Shown: positions 1 through 12,147, counted from the first letter of the stretch. The stretch is DNA of 64,000 nt from Terribacillus saccharophilus (GCF_002272745.1 NZ_NPBD01000007.1:868001-932000); one strand, 5' to 3'. Numbers and translations are program-made. The notes: generated from the sequence alone by a model not told the origin.

Positions 1-489
1 GGCTTAAAGGGAGACCGTAAGGAAAATGAGGCAAAGGCACGGCGGTATTTGGAGCTTGTCGGACTAAAAGAAGCAGAAAAGCTCTATCCACGTGAGCTCT
101 CTGGCGGTATGGCACAGCGGGCAGCTATTGCGCGTGCGCTTGTAACAGAGCCTGATATCCTTTTGCTGGATGAACCGTTCAGCGCACTGGATGCATTCAC
201 AAAAATGCAGCTGCAAGAGCTTCTTTTGAAGATTTGGGAAAGATTTGGTACAACGATTATCCTTGTTACGCATGATATCGATGAAGCTTTATATTTGAGT
301 GATCGTGTCTTGCTCCTGCAAGGACGACCATCAACTTTGGCCAAAGATTTGAAAGTAGCTTTAAACAGACCTCGCTCTCGAGGAAGTGCAGCGCTAGGAA
401 AATGGAAAGAAGACATACTAGAGCAACTGGAAGGGAAGGAACAGACATATGACTACAGCCTTGTCACCGAAATCGGACAGAAAGCATAA
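1..489 (+). CDS. ABC transporter ATP-binding protein (nitrate/sulfonate/taurine-type), 3' part only
   Basis: The reading frame is open from the first base, so the gene starts outside the window; 162 residues are visible. The signature LSGGM, the Walker B segment ILLLDEP, the D-loop SALD and the H-loop VTHD are all present in the right order, while Walker A must lie upstream. The tail after the H-loop and the DEPFSALD spelling resemble the SsuB/TauB/ThiZ group of import ATPases, which energise uptake of small organic anions or precursors with a separate permease and binding protein. Those partners are not in view, so the substrate cannot be named. The stop overlaps the next gene by 41 bases, suggesting co-transcription. 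Confidence 0.9.
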   Translation, partial: GLKGDRKENEAKARRYLELVGLKEAEKLYPRELSGGMAQRAAIARALVTEPDILLLDEPFSALDAFTKMQLQELLLKIWERFGTTIILVTHDIDEALYLSDRVLLLQGRPSTLAKDLKVALNRPRSRGSAALGKWKEDILEQLEGKEQTYDYSLVTEIGQKA

Positions 490-2134
490 TCTTACAAGCT
501 ATCAAGAAGCACTGAACAAACATGACTGGAAAGTGCTAGAAGAGGAACTTCTCGGTAGGAAAGATGGCAGATGTAACGCATCCTATGAAGCTGTGGACCG
601 CCATGTGGAGGAAGGATATGGATCGAAAATCGCATTGCATTATGTGAAAGATGGGGTGCAGCAGTCCAGTCTGACATTCGAACAGCTGCAGGAGAAAATT
701 GAGCATTATGCGAAGGTCCTTCGCTCACGTGGAGTAGAGAAGGGAGACCGCGTTTTTATATTTCTTCCGAAAAATCCTGAATGCTACATTGCTATTCTTG
801 CAACCATCCGTGTTGGAGCGATTGCAGGTCCGTTGTTTGAAGCGTTCATGGAAGATGCTGTACGTGATCGGATCAATGATTGCGGCGGTACGTTGCTGAT
901 AACGGACCAGGACTTGATTAACCGAGTTCCAGTCGAGGATATCCCTTCCTTGCAGGGAATTCTTTTAATAGAAGAAATTGATGCAGCTGAACCGGAAGCA
1001 ACTGTTTCAGGAGAAGTAGAGTGGGTCGACAGAGAAGACGGTCTTCTGATCCATTATACGAGCGGCTCTACTGGTAAACCAAAGGGCGTTCTGCATGCTC
1101 ATCGTTCTTTCATCCACCATGCTGTATCCGGCAAGTGGGTGCTCGATGTTCAAGACGATGATGTGTATTGGTGCACGTCCCATCCTGGCTGGGTGACTGG
1201 CAGTGTCTATGGCTTGTTTGCGCCATGGCTGAACCGCGCAACAATTGTTATCCAAGGAGGACGTTTCCAAGCAGAATCATGGTACAAAATCATTGAAGAG
1301 CTTAAAGTGACAACACTATATAGTGCACCTACTGCTTTCCGCCTTCTCAAGGCAAAAGGAGATTTGTACAAGGATTATGATTTATCCAGCTTGCGCCATA
1401 TTCTTAGTGTCGGAGAACCGCTCAATCCGGAAGTTATTACATGGGCATGGGATAACTTGCAGCTTCGTATTCACGATACGTGGTGGATGACAGAAACAGG
1501 CGGACATATTATCGTCAATCTGCCTTCCGAACCAATCAAACCCGGCTCAATGGGACGCGCATTCCCAGGCATTCAGGTTGGTATCCTGGATGAAGAAGGG
1601 AATGAGCTGCCGGCGAATTCAATTGGTCAGCTTGCCGTTAAGACGCCATGGCCAGGTCTTATGCAGGATATCTGGGGCGATCGAGGGAAATATGAAAGTT
1701 ACTTTGTTTATCCTGGCTGGTATATTTCCGGGGATTTAGCGCTGAAGGATGAAGAGGGCTATGTCTTCTTCCAAGGTCGGAACGATGATATGATCAATAG
1801 TTCCGGTGAGCGAATCGGTCCATTTGAAGTAGAAAGCAAGCTGATTGAACATCCTGCTGTTGCAGAAGCAGGTGTAATCGGGAAACCGGACCCTGTTCGC
1901 GGGGAAATCGTCAAAGCTTTCATTACGCTGCGTGATGGCTATGAGGAGACACCGGAGCTGCTGGAATCTTTACGATTGTTTGTCCGTAAGAATTTGGCCG
2001 CTCATGCCGCGCCAAGGGAAATTGAAGTAATGACCGAGCTGCCGAAAACACAGATTAGCGGGAAGATCCTGCGTCGAGAATTGAAGCAGCGCGAGCTGGA
2101 AGCACAGCTTGCATCAGAAACGCCTTCCAAATAA
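449..2134 (+). CDS. AMP-forming acyl-CoA synthetase (acetyl-CoA synthetase-like)
   Basis: A 561-residue adenylate-forming enzyme, which activates a carboxylic acid with ATP and transfers it to CoA. The P-loop-like motif YTSGSTGKPKG is at about residues 203-213, WWMTETGG follows in the central part, YISGDLA and the hinge region GRNDDMINSSGERIGP lie near residue 450, and the C-terminal catalytic lysine sits in SGKILRREL near residue 538. Length and motifs match AcsA-like synthetases (about 570 residues). The ATG at 449 has a GGAAGGGAAGG stretch just upstream, inside the preceding ABC gene. Adjacency to an uptake ATPase suggests the imported compound could be the acid that is activated, but that is inference; acetate, propionate or a branched short acid are all possible. 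Confidence 0.88.
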   Translation: MTTALSPKSDRKHNLTSYQEALNKHDWKVLEEELLGRKDGRCNASYEAVDRHVEEGYGSKIALHYVKDGVQQSSLTFEQLQEKIEHYAKVLRSRGVEKGDRVFIFLPKNPECYIAILATIRVGAIAGPLFEAFMEDAVRDRINDCGGTLLITDQDLINRVPVEDIPSLQGILLIEEIDAAEPEATVSGEVEWVDREDGLLIHYTSGSTGKPKGVLHAHRSFIHHAVSGKWVLDVQDDDVYWCTSHPGWVTGSVYGLFAPWLNRATIVIQGGRFQAESWYKIIEELKVTTLYSAPTAFRLLKAKGDLYKDYDLSSLRHILSVGEPLNPEVITWAWDNLQLRIHDTWWMTETGGHIIVNLPSEPIKPGSMGRAFPGIQVGILDEEGNELPANSIGQLAVKTPWPGLMQDIWGDRGKYESYFVYPGWYISGDLALKDEEGYVFFQGRNDDMINSSGERIGPFEVESKLIEHPAVAEAGVIGKPDPVRGEIVKAFITLRDGYEETPELLESLRLFVRKNLAAHAAPREIEVMTELPKTQISGKILRRELKQRELEAQLASETPSK

Positions 2135-2149
2135 GGAAGGCGTTTTTTT
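2121..2149 (+). terminator. Rho-independent terminator after the acyl-CoA synthetase
   Basis: CGCCTTCC at 2121-2128 pairs with GGAAGGCG at 2135-2142, followed by seven T. The TAA stop codon of the synthetase lies in the loop, so the last codons form the left arm. Confidence 0.9.
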
Positions 2150-2253
2150 ATTGGTTTTTACTGCAAGTCAGATTTCTGAATTAATTAATATAAGTGAGCA
2201 TGGGTTCAAGATGTAAAGCAGCGAAAGAAGTTAGAGGATTTGTTATTATTATT

Positions 2254-2267
2254 TGAAAACGCTTCCT
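2254..2267. promoter_or_regulatory. cre-like site (imperfect)
   Basis: TGAAAACGCTTCCT matches 12 of 14 positions of the CcpA cre consensus TGWNANCGNTNWCA, failing at the twelfth and last positions. It lies in the 297-base gap before the MATE gene, about 160 bases upstream of its start. The match is only moderate. Confidence 0.3.
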
Positions 2268-2344
2268 TTAATAATATTAATATACTTACTAAACATTAAG
2301 AAAATAAGCACATGTGAGGTTATTATTGTGTCGGAAAAATATTT

Positions 2345-2373
2345 TTGACTTTTTTAGGTAAAGCCCTTTACAT
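2345..2373 (+). promoter_or_regulatory. Possible promoter with an internal palindrome upstream of the MATE gene
   Basis: TTGACT at 2345-2350 resembles a -35 box, but the hexamer 17 bases later (TTACAT) is a poor -10. The inverted repeat GTAAAG-CC-CTTTAC at 2358-2371 sits between them, where a repressor could block transcription. No regulator gene lies next to it. Confidence 0.35.
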
Positions 2374-2431
2374 TCCAGAAAAAAGGATTAATATAGAGTG
2401 AGTTTGATTTTAACGAAAAGGAGAATGTCTG

Positions 2432-3796
2432 TTGGGTAACCCAACTTCTACATCTGAGCAAACATTGTTTCGCATCTCTTGGCCGCTGTTTATTGAATTA
2501 GCACTTCATATGGGAATGGGTATTGTTGCTACACTGATGCTGAGTCATTACTCAGATTTAGCTGCTGCCGGAGTTGGCGTAGCGAATCAGCTGATTAGCA
2601 TTTTTATTTTGGTTTTTAATGTCACTTCTATTGCTTCTATGATCATCATCGGCCAGAAGCTCGGTGCAGAGGATTTGGCTCATGCTCGGCAGACTGCTCG
2701 GACAGCATTCGGTATGAACTTCTGGTTTGGTTTGATCGTATCTGCTGTCGTCGTTCTGTTCGGTTCTGTATTTTTAAGTTTCTTCGATTTGAAAGGTGAG
2801 ACACTCGCTTATGCGACCACCTTCGTGAAAATATGTGGTGCGTCCTTATTCTTAGAATCATTATCCTTGACTCTTAGTGCAATTCTCCGGGCGAATGGCC
2901 GGACTAAAGTCTCTATGGTTGTTGCAGTTCTGATGAACGTGTTAAGTGTATTCGGTTATTTGGTTGCAATCTTTGGATTATTCGGCTTACCAATCACTGG
3001 TGTTGTCGGCGTATCTTGGACAATTGTGATTGCACGTATTTTTGCAGTTGTTGTATTGTTCTACTTTGTATCTCGTTATCTTGCAATTCGTTTTACAGGT
3101 ACACATTTGATTAAGCTGAACATGCAAGATATCAAGGACATCCTAGTTATCGGTGTTCCTTCGGCAGCAGAAAACTTGTCTTATCAATATTCCCAGATTG
3201 TCATCACAGCAATCGTAGCGAATTTCGGTGATGCTTCACTTGCTGCTCGTGTATATATCAATAATATATCTATGCTTTGTTACTTGTTTACACTATCCAT
3301 TGCAGAAGGTACGCAGCTGCTTGTATCCCGCTATATCGGCGGTAAGCAGTACGATCGAGCATTGAAGCGTGGCTTGCGTACACTGAAAATTGCTATGATA
3401 GCATCCTTCATCGTTTCAATGGGCTTTGCACTAACTGGAGCACCAATTCTGCAAATGTTCACAGATGACCCGGCTATTTTGGCAGTTGGGATCCCGATTT
3501 TATGGGCAGTTGCCTTCACTGAGCCTGGCCGTGCGATGAATATTGTTTTGATGAGTTCACTCAAATCGGCTGGGGATGCAAAATTCCCAGCGATTATCGG
3601 AGTCATCAGCATGTGGGGTATTGCTGTACTTCTTAGCTACACGCTCGGCGTATCCTTCGGTCTCGGTTTACTTGGAGTCTGGATTGCGATGGGCGTAGAT
3701 GAATGGTTCCGCGGCTTCTTCGCTTACCGGAGATGGCGTTCCCGTCCTTGGGAAAAGAAAGAACAGGCAGCCGTTCCGGAAACTGCATTAACATAA
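2432..3796 (+). CDS. MATE family efflux transporter
   Basis: A 454-residue polytopic membrane protein with twelve predicted hydrophobic segments and the internal two-fold repeat of MATE exporters, which pump cationic drugs or metabolites out with Na+ or H+ antiport. The start is a TTG at 2432, chosen because AAAAGGAG lies 8 bases upstream and the nearby ATG at 2424 runs into a stop after four codons. The N-terminal stretch FRISWPLFIELALHMGMG and the mid-protein VPSAAENLSYQYSQ are typical of the family. The gene is a single transcription unit closed by its own terminator. Substrate is unknown. Confidence 0.88.
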   Translation: MGNPTSTSEQTLFRISWPLFIELALHMGMGIVATLMLSHYSDLAAAGVGVANQLISIFILVFNVTSIASMIIIGQKLGAEDLAHARQTARTAFGMNFWFGLIVSAVVVLFGSVFLSFFDLKGETLAYATTFVKICGASLFLESLSLTLSAILRANGRTKVSMVVAVLMNVLSVFGYLVAIFGLFGLPITGVVGVSWTIVIARIFAVVVLFYFVSRYLAIRFTGTHLIKLNMQDIKDILVIGVPSAAENLSYQYSQIVITAIVANFGDASLAARVYINNISMLCYLFTLSIAEGTQLLVSRYIGGKQYDRALKRGLRTLKIAMIASFIVSMGFALTGAPILQMFTDDPAILAVGIPILWAVAFTEPGRAMNIVLMSSLKSAGDAKFPAIIGVISMWGIAVLLSYTLGVSFGLGLLGVWIAMGVDEWFRGFFAYRRWRSRPWEKKEQAAVPETALT

Positions 3797-3810
3797 TATA
3801 ATAGAAGGAA

Positions 3811-3839
3811 GGCATCGACACACGTGTCGGTGCCTTTTT
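3811..3839 (+). terminator. Terminator after the MATE gene
   Basis: GGCATCGACA (3811-3820) and TGTCGGTGCC (3824-3833) form a ten-base-pair stem with one G-U pair, a CACG loop and a TTTTT run. Confidence 0.88.
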
Positions 3840-3899
3840 GTTATGAAATTGTTAAGTTAAATAAATATGTGAATTAATTGTTTTTTCGGTTGTTTTAAG

Positions 3900-3928
3900 T
3901 TGAATATGTGAAGCCTTACTGTTATGAT
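3900..3928 (+). promoter_or_regulatory. Sigma-A promoter of the cggR-gapA operon
   Basis: TTGAAT at 3900-3905 and TATGAT at 3923-3928 are separated by exactly 17 bases. A start point near 3935 would place the CggR operator just downstream, as in Bacillus subtilis. Confidence 0.7.
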
Positions 3929-3960
3929 GAATTTGCAAGAGGAATTTTTTTTGTAGCAAG

Positions 3961-3995
3961 TGGGACAATAAATGACATACTGGGACTTTTTTGAC
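3961..3995 (+). promoter_or_regulatory. CggR operator (tandem direct repeat)
   Basis: TGGGAC-N6-TGAC-N4-TGGGAC-N5-TGAC reproduces the known B. subtilis operator layout CGGGAC-N6-TGTC-N4-CGGGAC-N6-TGTC with one base less in the second spacer. It lies between the promoter and the cggR start, so bound CggR would act as a roadblock relieved by fructose-1,6-bisphosphate. Confidence 0.85.
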
Positions 3996-4025
3996 CCATT
4001 AAGCTTTATGAAGAAGGGGTATGTT

Positions 4026-5048
4026 ATGCGATCGGTAATAGATCTACAAAAGAAGCTTTTCCCAGATGTTCTGGCAATTATGCAGCGAAGATACGGAATC
4101 CTGCAGTTTGTCAAAACAATGGGACCGCTGGGACGTCGCACACTTGCTGAAAACATGAATCTTGCAGAACGGGTCGTCAGGGGTGAAATCGAATTCCTTC
4201 AGAACCAAGGAATGATCTATATCACCACAAAAGGGGTACAGATTACCGATGAAGGATTGGAAGTTCACGAGCAATTAGAAGCTTTTATGCTCGAAGCCTC
4301 TGAAATAAGTGTTTTGGAACAGCGTGTCCGGGAAACACTAGGAATAGATAATTGTATTGTCGTCCCCGGTAATAGTGATACCCAAGATTGGGTAAAACAA
4401 GAGATGGGAAAACGGTGTGCACTGCTTCTTGAAGGTATGCTGCATCCGAACTATACGGTTGCAGTAACAGGAGGCACCACCATGGCCGCGTTGGCAGCAG
4501 CGATGCCGCCGATTCATACAGCTGAAAATGTCATGTTCGTACCTGCCCGCGGCGGTATTGGTGAGCAGGTGGAAAACGAAGCGAACACGATTTGTGCTGC
4601 TATGGCGAAGCGAGCCAGGAGTCAGTACCGGCTGTTGTATGTTCCTGACCCTATCGGGGAAGAATCTTATCAGACAATTATCGAAGAGCCTTCCGTTAAG
4701 GAAGTTCTGTCCATCATCAACCGTTCGAACGTGGTTATCCACGGTATCGGTGACGCCATGACAATGGCGGAGCGGAGACGGACGCCTGCGCCGCTTGTCG
4801 AGCAGATCAAGAGCGGTGTTGCAGTAAGTGAGGCATTTGGTTATTACTTCGATGCTGAGGGGAATGTAGTCCACCGTGTACGGACGGTTGGATTGCAGTT
4901 AGAGGACTTAGATAAAGCAGAACACGTAATAGCTATTGCAGGCGGTGCCTCGAAAGCCCGTGCAATCGCCTCATACTTCAAACTGGGAAGGAACAATATC
5001 CTGGTGACGGATGAGGCGGCAGCGAACCAGTTAATAAAGGGATATTAA
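4026..5048 (+). CDS. cggR: Central glycolytic genes repressor CggR
   Basis: A SorC/DeoR-family repressor of the lower glycolysis operon, released by fructose-1,6-bisphosphate. An N-terminal winged helix covers about residues 20-75, followed by the sugar-phosphate-binding domain with VTGGTTMA. From the ATG at 4026 it is 340 residues, the same length as B. subtilis CggR; a longer frame opens at 3972, but that start would lie within the operator, whereas 4026 has AAGAAGGGGT six bases upstream. It is the first gene of the operon, 39 bases from gapA, matching the B. subtilis arrangement where it represses its own operon. Confidence 0.95.
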   Translation: MRSVIDLQKKLFPDVLAIMQRRYGILQFVKTMGPLGRRTLAENMNLAERVVRGEIEFLQNQGMIYITTKGVQITDEGLEVHEQLEAFMLEASEISVLEQRVRETLGIDNCIVVPGNSDTQDWVKQEMGKRCALLLEGMLHPNYTVAVTGGTTMAALAAAMPPIHTAENVMFVPARGGIGEQVENEANTICAAMAKRARSQYRLLYVPDPIGEESYQTIIEEPSVKEVLSIINRSNVVIHGIGDAMTMAERRRTPAPLVEQIKSGVAVSEAFGYYFDAEGNVVHRVRTVGLQLEDLDKAEHVIAIAGGASKARAIASYFKLGRNNILVTDEAAANQLIKGY

Positions 5049-5087
5049 ACCCTTTAATCATTCAGTTATTACAAGGAGGAAATTTTC

Positions 5088-6095
5088 ATGACAGTAAAAA
5101 TTGGTATTAACGGTTTTGGACGTATTGGACGTAACGTATTCCGTCAAGCGCTAGCTAATAGCGAAGCAGAGGTAGTTGCAATCAACGACCTTACAGATGC
5201 GAATATGCTTGCCCATTTGTTAAAGTATGATTCTGTACACGGTGTCCTTGATGCAGAAGTATCCGTAAACGGCAAAAACCTAGTTGTTGACGGTAAAGAG
5301 ATCAAAGTTCTTTCTGAGCGCGATCCTGCTAACCTTGGCTGGGGAGATCTTGGTGTAGAAGTAGTAGTTGAATCTACTGGTATTTTCACAAATGGTGAAG
5401 ATGCGAAGAAACACGTTGAAGCAGGAGCGAAAAAAGTTATCATCTCTGCACCAGCTAAAGGCGAAGACCTTACTGTCGTAATGGGCGTTAACGAAAACAG
5501 CTATGACCCATCTGAGCATACTGTACTTTCAAACGCTTCTTGTACTACTAACTGCTTGGCTCCGGTTGCAAAAGTACTTCATGATACATTCGGAATCAAA
5601 CGCGGTCTAGTAACAACTGTTCACGCGTATACAAATGACCAGCAAATCCTTGACTTGCCGCACAAAGACTACCGTCGCGCACGTGCAGCAGCAGAAAACA
5701 TTATTCCTACAACTACAGGTGCTGCTAAAGCTGTATCTCTAGTATTGCCTGAACTTAAAGGTAAATTGAATGGTATGGCAATGCGTGTACCAGTTAAAGA
5801 TGCTTCCCTTATTGACTTGGTTGCTGAATTCGACCAAAACGTAACAGCTGAGCAAGTTAACGCTGCTTTGAAAGAAGCTGCTGAAGGCGAACTTAGCCAC
5901 GTTCTTGGCTACAGCGAAGAGCCACTTGTTTCTTCCGATTACATCGGAAACAGAAACTCTTCTACAGTAGATGCACTTTCTACTATGGTATTGGAAGATA
6001 ACATGGTAAAAGTTGTTTCTTGGTACGATAACGAAATGGGTTACTCCACTCGTTGCGTAGACTTGGCTGTATTCTTGAAAAGCAAAGGCATCTAA
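5088..6095 (+). CDS. gapA: Glyceraldehyde-3-phosphate dehydrogenase (glycolytic, NAD)
   Basis: A 335-residue cytoplasmic enzyme that oxidises glyceraldehyde-3-phosphate to 1,3-bisphosphoglycerate. The Rossmann start NGFGRIGR, the catalytic cysteine in SNASCTTNC (about residue 152) and the C-terminal SWYDNEMGYS are intact. A strong AAGGAGG precedes the ATG. Position directly behind cggR identifies it as the glycolytic GapA rather than gluconeogenic GapB. A strong hairpin follows the gene, so extra cggR-gapA transcript relative to the rest of the operon is likely, as known in B. subtilis. Confidence 0.98.
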   Translation: MTVKIGINGFGRIGRNVFRQALANSEAEVVAINDLTDANMLAHLLKYDSVHGVLDAEVSVNGKNLVVDGKEIKVLSERDPANLGWGDLGVEVVVESTGIFTNGEDAKKHVEAGAKKVIISAPAKGEDLTVVMGVNENSYDPSEHTVLSNASCTTNCLAPVAKVLHDTFGIKRGLVTTVHAYTNDQQILDLPHKDYRRARAAAENIIPTTTGAAKAVSLVLPELKGKLNGMAMRVPVKDASLIDLVAEFDQNVTAEQVNAALKEAAEGELSHVLGYSEEPLVSSDYIGNRNSSTVDALSTMVLEDNMVKVVSWYDNEMGYSTRCVDLAVFLKSKGI

Positions 6096-6116
6096 TTTTT
6101 AAATAAGCAATGGTAG

Positions 6117-6147
6117 AAAGGGAGGGAGGAGCACCTCCCTCCCTTTT
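6117..6147 (+). terminator. Strong hairpin between gapA and pgk (attenuator or partial terminator)
   Basis: AAAGGGAGGGAGG (6117-6129) pairs perfectly with CCTCCCTCCCTTT (6134-6146) around a four-base AGCA loop. Only four T follow, so read-through to pgk is likely and the element may mainly stabilise the 3' end of the cggR-gapA message. Confidence 0.6.
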
Positions 6148-6220
6148 GACCTATGCCTGTTCTTTTTTCTAAAGGACGTCAGAAGGATAAGTAAGAGACC
6201 TTAAAGGAGGACTTTTACTC

Positions 6221-6283
6221 TTGAAGGGCTGTTGCTTATACCGTAGTTTTTTGTTTCTCGTGCTAGCTAATGCCGATAGTTAG
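6221..6283 (+). CDS. Possible 20-residue leader peptide upstream of pgk
   Basis: A TTG-started frame of 20 codons ends in TAG at 6281-6283 within the 274-base gapA-pgk gap. AAAGGAGG at 6203-6210 lies 10 bases before the TTG, a near-perfect ribosome site that otherwise has no gene. The peptide would begin MKGCCLYRSF and be hydrophobic with two cysteines. I do not recognise it. It may be a regulatory upstream frame or a chance Shine-Dalgarno; the lack of an ATG keeps confidence low. Confidence 0.25.
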   Translation: MKGCCLYRSFLFLVLANADS

Positions 6284-6369
6284 TTAGTCAACGTAAGGAA
6301 CAGACCTGCCGTGACGGATGAATAGAGAGAACAGATACATAGGTAACAAGTATTCGAGGAGGCGTAAAT

Positions 6370-7551
6370 ATGAACAAGAAATCAATCCGCGATATTGATG
6401 TAGCCGGTAAGAAAGTTTTCTGCCGTGTGGATTTCAACGTACCAATGGAAAATGGCACAGTAACTGATGATACACGAATCAAGGCTGCCCTTCCGACAAT
6501 CAAACATCTTGTCGAACAAGGAGCAAAAGTGATTCTTGCCAGCCACCTTGGCCGCCCAAAAGGCGAAGTAAAAGAAGATTTACGTTTGGACCCTGTTGCT
6601 CAGCGTCTTAGCGACTTGCTAGATAAGGAAGTCGTGAAAGTTGACCAAGTACAAGGCGAAGAAGTAAACCAAGCAGTAGAAAGTCTTGCTGATGGTGACG
6701 TACTTCTTATCGAAAATGTACGCTTTGAAGCTGGTGAAGAGAAAAACGATCCAGAATTAGCAAAAGCTTTTGCTTCCATAGCTGATGTGTATGTAAATGA
6801 CGCATTCGGTGCTGCACACCGTGCGCATGCATCTACAGAAGGTGTAGCAAAACATCTTCCAGCTGTTGCAGGTTTGCTATTAGAACGTGAACTAGAAGTT
6901 CTTGGTAAAGCACTATCTAATCCGGAACGACCATTCACAGCCATTATTGGCGGTGCAAAAGTAAAAGATAAGATTGGTGTTATCGATAACTTGCTTGATA
7001 AGGTTGATAATTTGATCATCGGCGGCGGTTTAGCTTATACATTCATTAAAGCACGTGGCTATGAGATCGGAAAATCTTTGCTTGAAGAAGATAAAATCGA
7101 TTTGGCGAAAGAATTCATGCAAAAAGCAAAAGACAAAGGCGTCAATATGGTAATGCCTGAGGATGTTGTTGTAGCTGATGATTTCTCCGAGGATGCCAAC
7201 AAGCGCGAAGTGAGCATTGAAGAAATTCCTGCTGACTGGGAAGCGTTGGACATCGGACCTAAAACTCGTGAAACTTACAAGCAAATCGTTAAAGATTCCA
7301 AACTAATCATCTGGAACGGACCAATGGGTGTATTTGAATTGAATGCATTTGCTGAAGGAACAAAAGCAGTTGGGGAAGCACTGGCAGAAGGAGAAGGATT
7401 CTCTATCATCGGCGGTGGTGACTCTGCTGCAGCAGTAGAGAAATTCGGTCTTGCTGACAAAATGGATCATATCTCCACTGGCGGCGGTGCCAGCCTTGAA
7501 TTCATGGAAGGCAAAGAGCTGCCTGGTGTAGCTGCATTGAACGACAAATAA
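6370..7551 (+). CDS. pgk: Phosphoglycerate kinase
   Basis: A 393-residue cytoplasmic kinase that transfers phosphate from 1,3-bisphosphoglycerate to ADP. The N-terminal substrate site [10 protein letters not shown], the SHLGRPKG loop and the C-terminal nucleotide site [10 protein letters not shown] with STGGGASLE are present. The ATG at 6370 follows GAGGAGGCGTAAAT. It lies third in the glycolytic operon, 23 bases before tpiA. Confidence 0.98.
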   Translation: MNKKSIRDIDVAGKKVFCRVDFNVPMENGTVTDDTRIKAALPTIKHLVEQGAKVILASHLGRPKGEVKEDLRLDPVAQRLSDLLDKEVVKVDQVQGEEVNQAVESLADGDVLLIENVRFEAGEEKNDPELAKAFASIADVYVNDAFGAAHRAHASTEGVAKHLPAVAGLLLERELEVLGKALSNPERPFTAIIGGAKVKDKIGVIDNLLDKVDNLIIGGGLAYTFIKARGYEIGKSLLEEDKIDLAKEFMQKAKDKGVNMVMPEDVVVADDFSEDANKREVSIEEIPADWEALDIGPKTRETYKQIVKDSKLIIWNGPMGVFELNAFAEGTKAVGEALAEGEGFSIIGGGDSAAAVEKFGLADKMDHISTGGGASLEFMEGKELPGVAALNDK

Positions 7552-7574
7552 AAAGACTGAAGGGATGGAGAACT

Positions 7575-8329
7575 ATGCGTAAAAACGTCATCGCAGGAAA
7601 CTGGAAAATGAACAAAACAATTTCTGAAGCAAAAGAATTCATCGAAGCGACGAAAGCGAAGATTCCATCCAGTGACAAAGCGGAAGCAATCGTTTGTGCA
7701 CCAGCATTGTATTTGACAGAGCTAGTGAAGCTTACAGAGGGTACGGACCTTAAGATCGCTGCTCAAACAATGCATTATGAAGAAAGCGGCGCTTTCACTG
7801 GTGAAATCAGCCCGACAGCGCTGAAAAGCATTGGTGTAGAATATGCGGTAATCGGACACTCCGAGCGTCGTGAATACTACAACGAAACAGACGAGTCTGT
7901 AAACAAGAAGACACATGCAGCATTGCAGCATGGTATTACTCCAATCGTCTGCATCGGTGAAACGCTTGAAGAGCGTGAAGCTGACAAAACAAACGAAGTA
8001 GTCGGCGGCCAAGTCGAAAAGGCTTTGGAAGGTCTGTCTGCTGAACAAGTTTCAACAGTTATTCTTGCTTATGAGCCAGTATGGGCTATCGGTACTGGTA
8101 AAACTGCAACAGCACAGCAAGCGAATGAAGTCTGCACCTTCATCCGTAATGTTGTAAAAGAAAAAGTATCCGCTGAAGCAGCTGATGCTGTACGCATCCA
8201 ATACGGGGGAAGCGTAAAGCCAGCAAACGTGGACGAACTACTTTCTGAATCTGATATCGACGGCGCTCTAGTCGGCGGTGCAAGCCTGGAAGCTGATTCC
8301 TTCCTAGCGCTTGTGGAGGCTGGTGCAAA

Positions 8330-8333
<4 letters not shown>
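7575..8333 (+). CDS. tpiA: Triosephosphate isomerase
   Basis: A 252-residue TIM barrel that interconverts dihydroxyacetone phosphate and glyceraldehyde-3-phosphate. The substrate-binding NWKMNK start, the electrophilic histidine in IGHSERRE, the catalytic glutamate in [12 protein letters not shown] and the phosphate loop YGGSVKP are all intact. The stop overlaps the gpmI start as ATGA, so the two are probably translationally coupled. Confidence 0.98.
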
Positions 8334-11171
<2,838 letters not shown>

Positions 11172-11182
11172 GCAGTATAAAA

Positions 11183-11213
11183 AGGGATGAGCTTAATGCT
11201 CATCTCTTTTTTT
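11183..11213 (+). terminator. Terminator of the glycolytic operon
   Basis: AGGGATGAGC (11183-11192) pairs with GCTCATCTCT (11198-11207) with one G-U pair and a five-base loop, followed by a seven-T run. Confidence 0.9.
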
Positions 11214-11318
11214 GTAGATGAAGAGTATGTTTTGGTTAACAGACCAATAATAATCAAAAGGAGTTTCAGAAAATGAAGCTCCCTGTTTATTTGAAAACAC
11301 TGGCGAGCAAAAATCTTG

Positions 11319-11347
11319 TTGACCTTACATCAGGCTGATAATATAAA
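11319..11347 (+). promoter_or_regulatory. Sigma-A promoter of the yoxD-like gene
   Basis: TTGACC (11319-11324) and TATAAA (11342-11347) are spaced by 17 bases, with AAGGAGG and the SDR start codon 33 bases beyond. Confidence 0.75.
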
Positions 11348-11379
11348 GCGAATAGTTTCATATAAGGAGGAAATACATA

Positions 11380-12093
11380 ATGGCACAATCTTTACAAGGG
11401 AAACGAGCTATCATCACAGGCGGCGGACGCGGCATTGGGAAAGCAATTGCAGAGGCACTTGCAGCAGAAGGCGCTCATATCGGCTTAATTGGCCGTTCAG
11501 AAGAACATATTAAAGCAGTGACAGAAAATCTCGGTGAAGTGAAAACAGCTTATGCTGCGGCGGATGTATCAAGTCTAGAAGATGTCACAGCAGCAGTTAA
11601 CAAGGTAAAAGACGAACTTGGCGGTGTGGACATTCTTATCAATAATGCCGGTATCGCTAAGTTTGGCGGATTCATGGACCTTGATCCGGAAGAATGGAAA
11701 AATATTATTGATGTAAATCTGATGGGTGTGTACAACGTCACACGCGCGGTTCTGCCGGACTTGATCGAGCAAAAATCAGGAGACATCATTAACATATCAT
11801 CCACAGCAGGTCAAAAAGGAGCTCCAGCTACAAGTGCTTACAGTGCATCGAAGTTCGGTGTGCTAGGATTGACTGAATCACTTGCAATGGAAGTTCGTAA
11901 GCACAACATTCGGGTAACTGCTTTGACGCCAAGTACAGTGGCAACCGATTTAGCAATTGAAAACAAGCTGACAGATGGTAATCCGGAAAAGGTTATGCAG
12001 TCTGAGGATATTGCGGAGTTTGTCGTAGCACAACTGAAATTAAACAGCCGCACATTTATTAAATCTGCTGGTCTATGGTCAACAAATCCTTAA
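11380..12093 (+). CDS. yoxD: Short-chain dehydrogenase/reductase, YoxD-like
   Basis: A 237-residue NAD(P)-dependent SDR. The cofactor glycine motif [10 protein letters not shown] is at about residues 13-22, NNAG at about 87, the catalytic serine in NISSTAGQ near 140 and the YSASK motif near 154. The ending GLWSTNP and the stretch [10 protein letters not shown] agree closely with B. subtilis YoxD as I recall it, a FabG-like reductase of unknown substrate. It has its own promoter and terminator, so it is monocistronic. Its place directly after eno is unusual. Confidence 0.85.
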   Translation: MAQSLQGKRAIITGGGRGIGKAIAEALAAEGAHIGLIGRSEEHIKAVTENLGEVKTAYAAADVSSLEDVTAAVNKVKDELGGVDILINNAGIAKFGGFMDLDPEEWKNIIDVNLMGVYNVTRAVLPDLIEQKSGDIINISSTAGQKGAPATSAYSASKFGVLGLTESLAMEVRKHNIRVTALTPSTVATDLAIENKLTDGNPEKVMQSEDIAEFVVAQLKLNSRTFIKSAGLWSTNP

Positions 12094-12105
12094 GATATAA
12101 ATAGT

Positions 12106-12147
12106 AAAGCGGGACATTCGAGAGATTAATCGAATGTCCCGCTTTTT
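12106..12147 (+). terminator. Terminator after the yoxD-like gene
   Basis: A long stem, left arm 12106-12121 (AAAGCGGGACATTCGA) and right arm 12130-12145, with a short loop and a T-rich exit. Confidence 0.92.

Noticed and set aside
11273..11338. A 21-codon frame with AAAGGAG upstream, between eno and the yoxD-like gene
   Set aside because: It overlaps the -35 box of the yoxD promoter and follows a strong terminator, so no transcript is likely to carry it.
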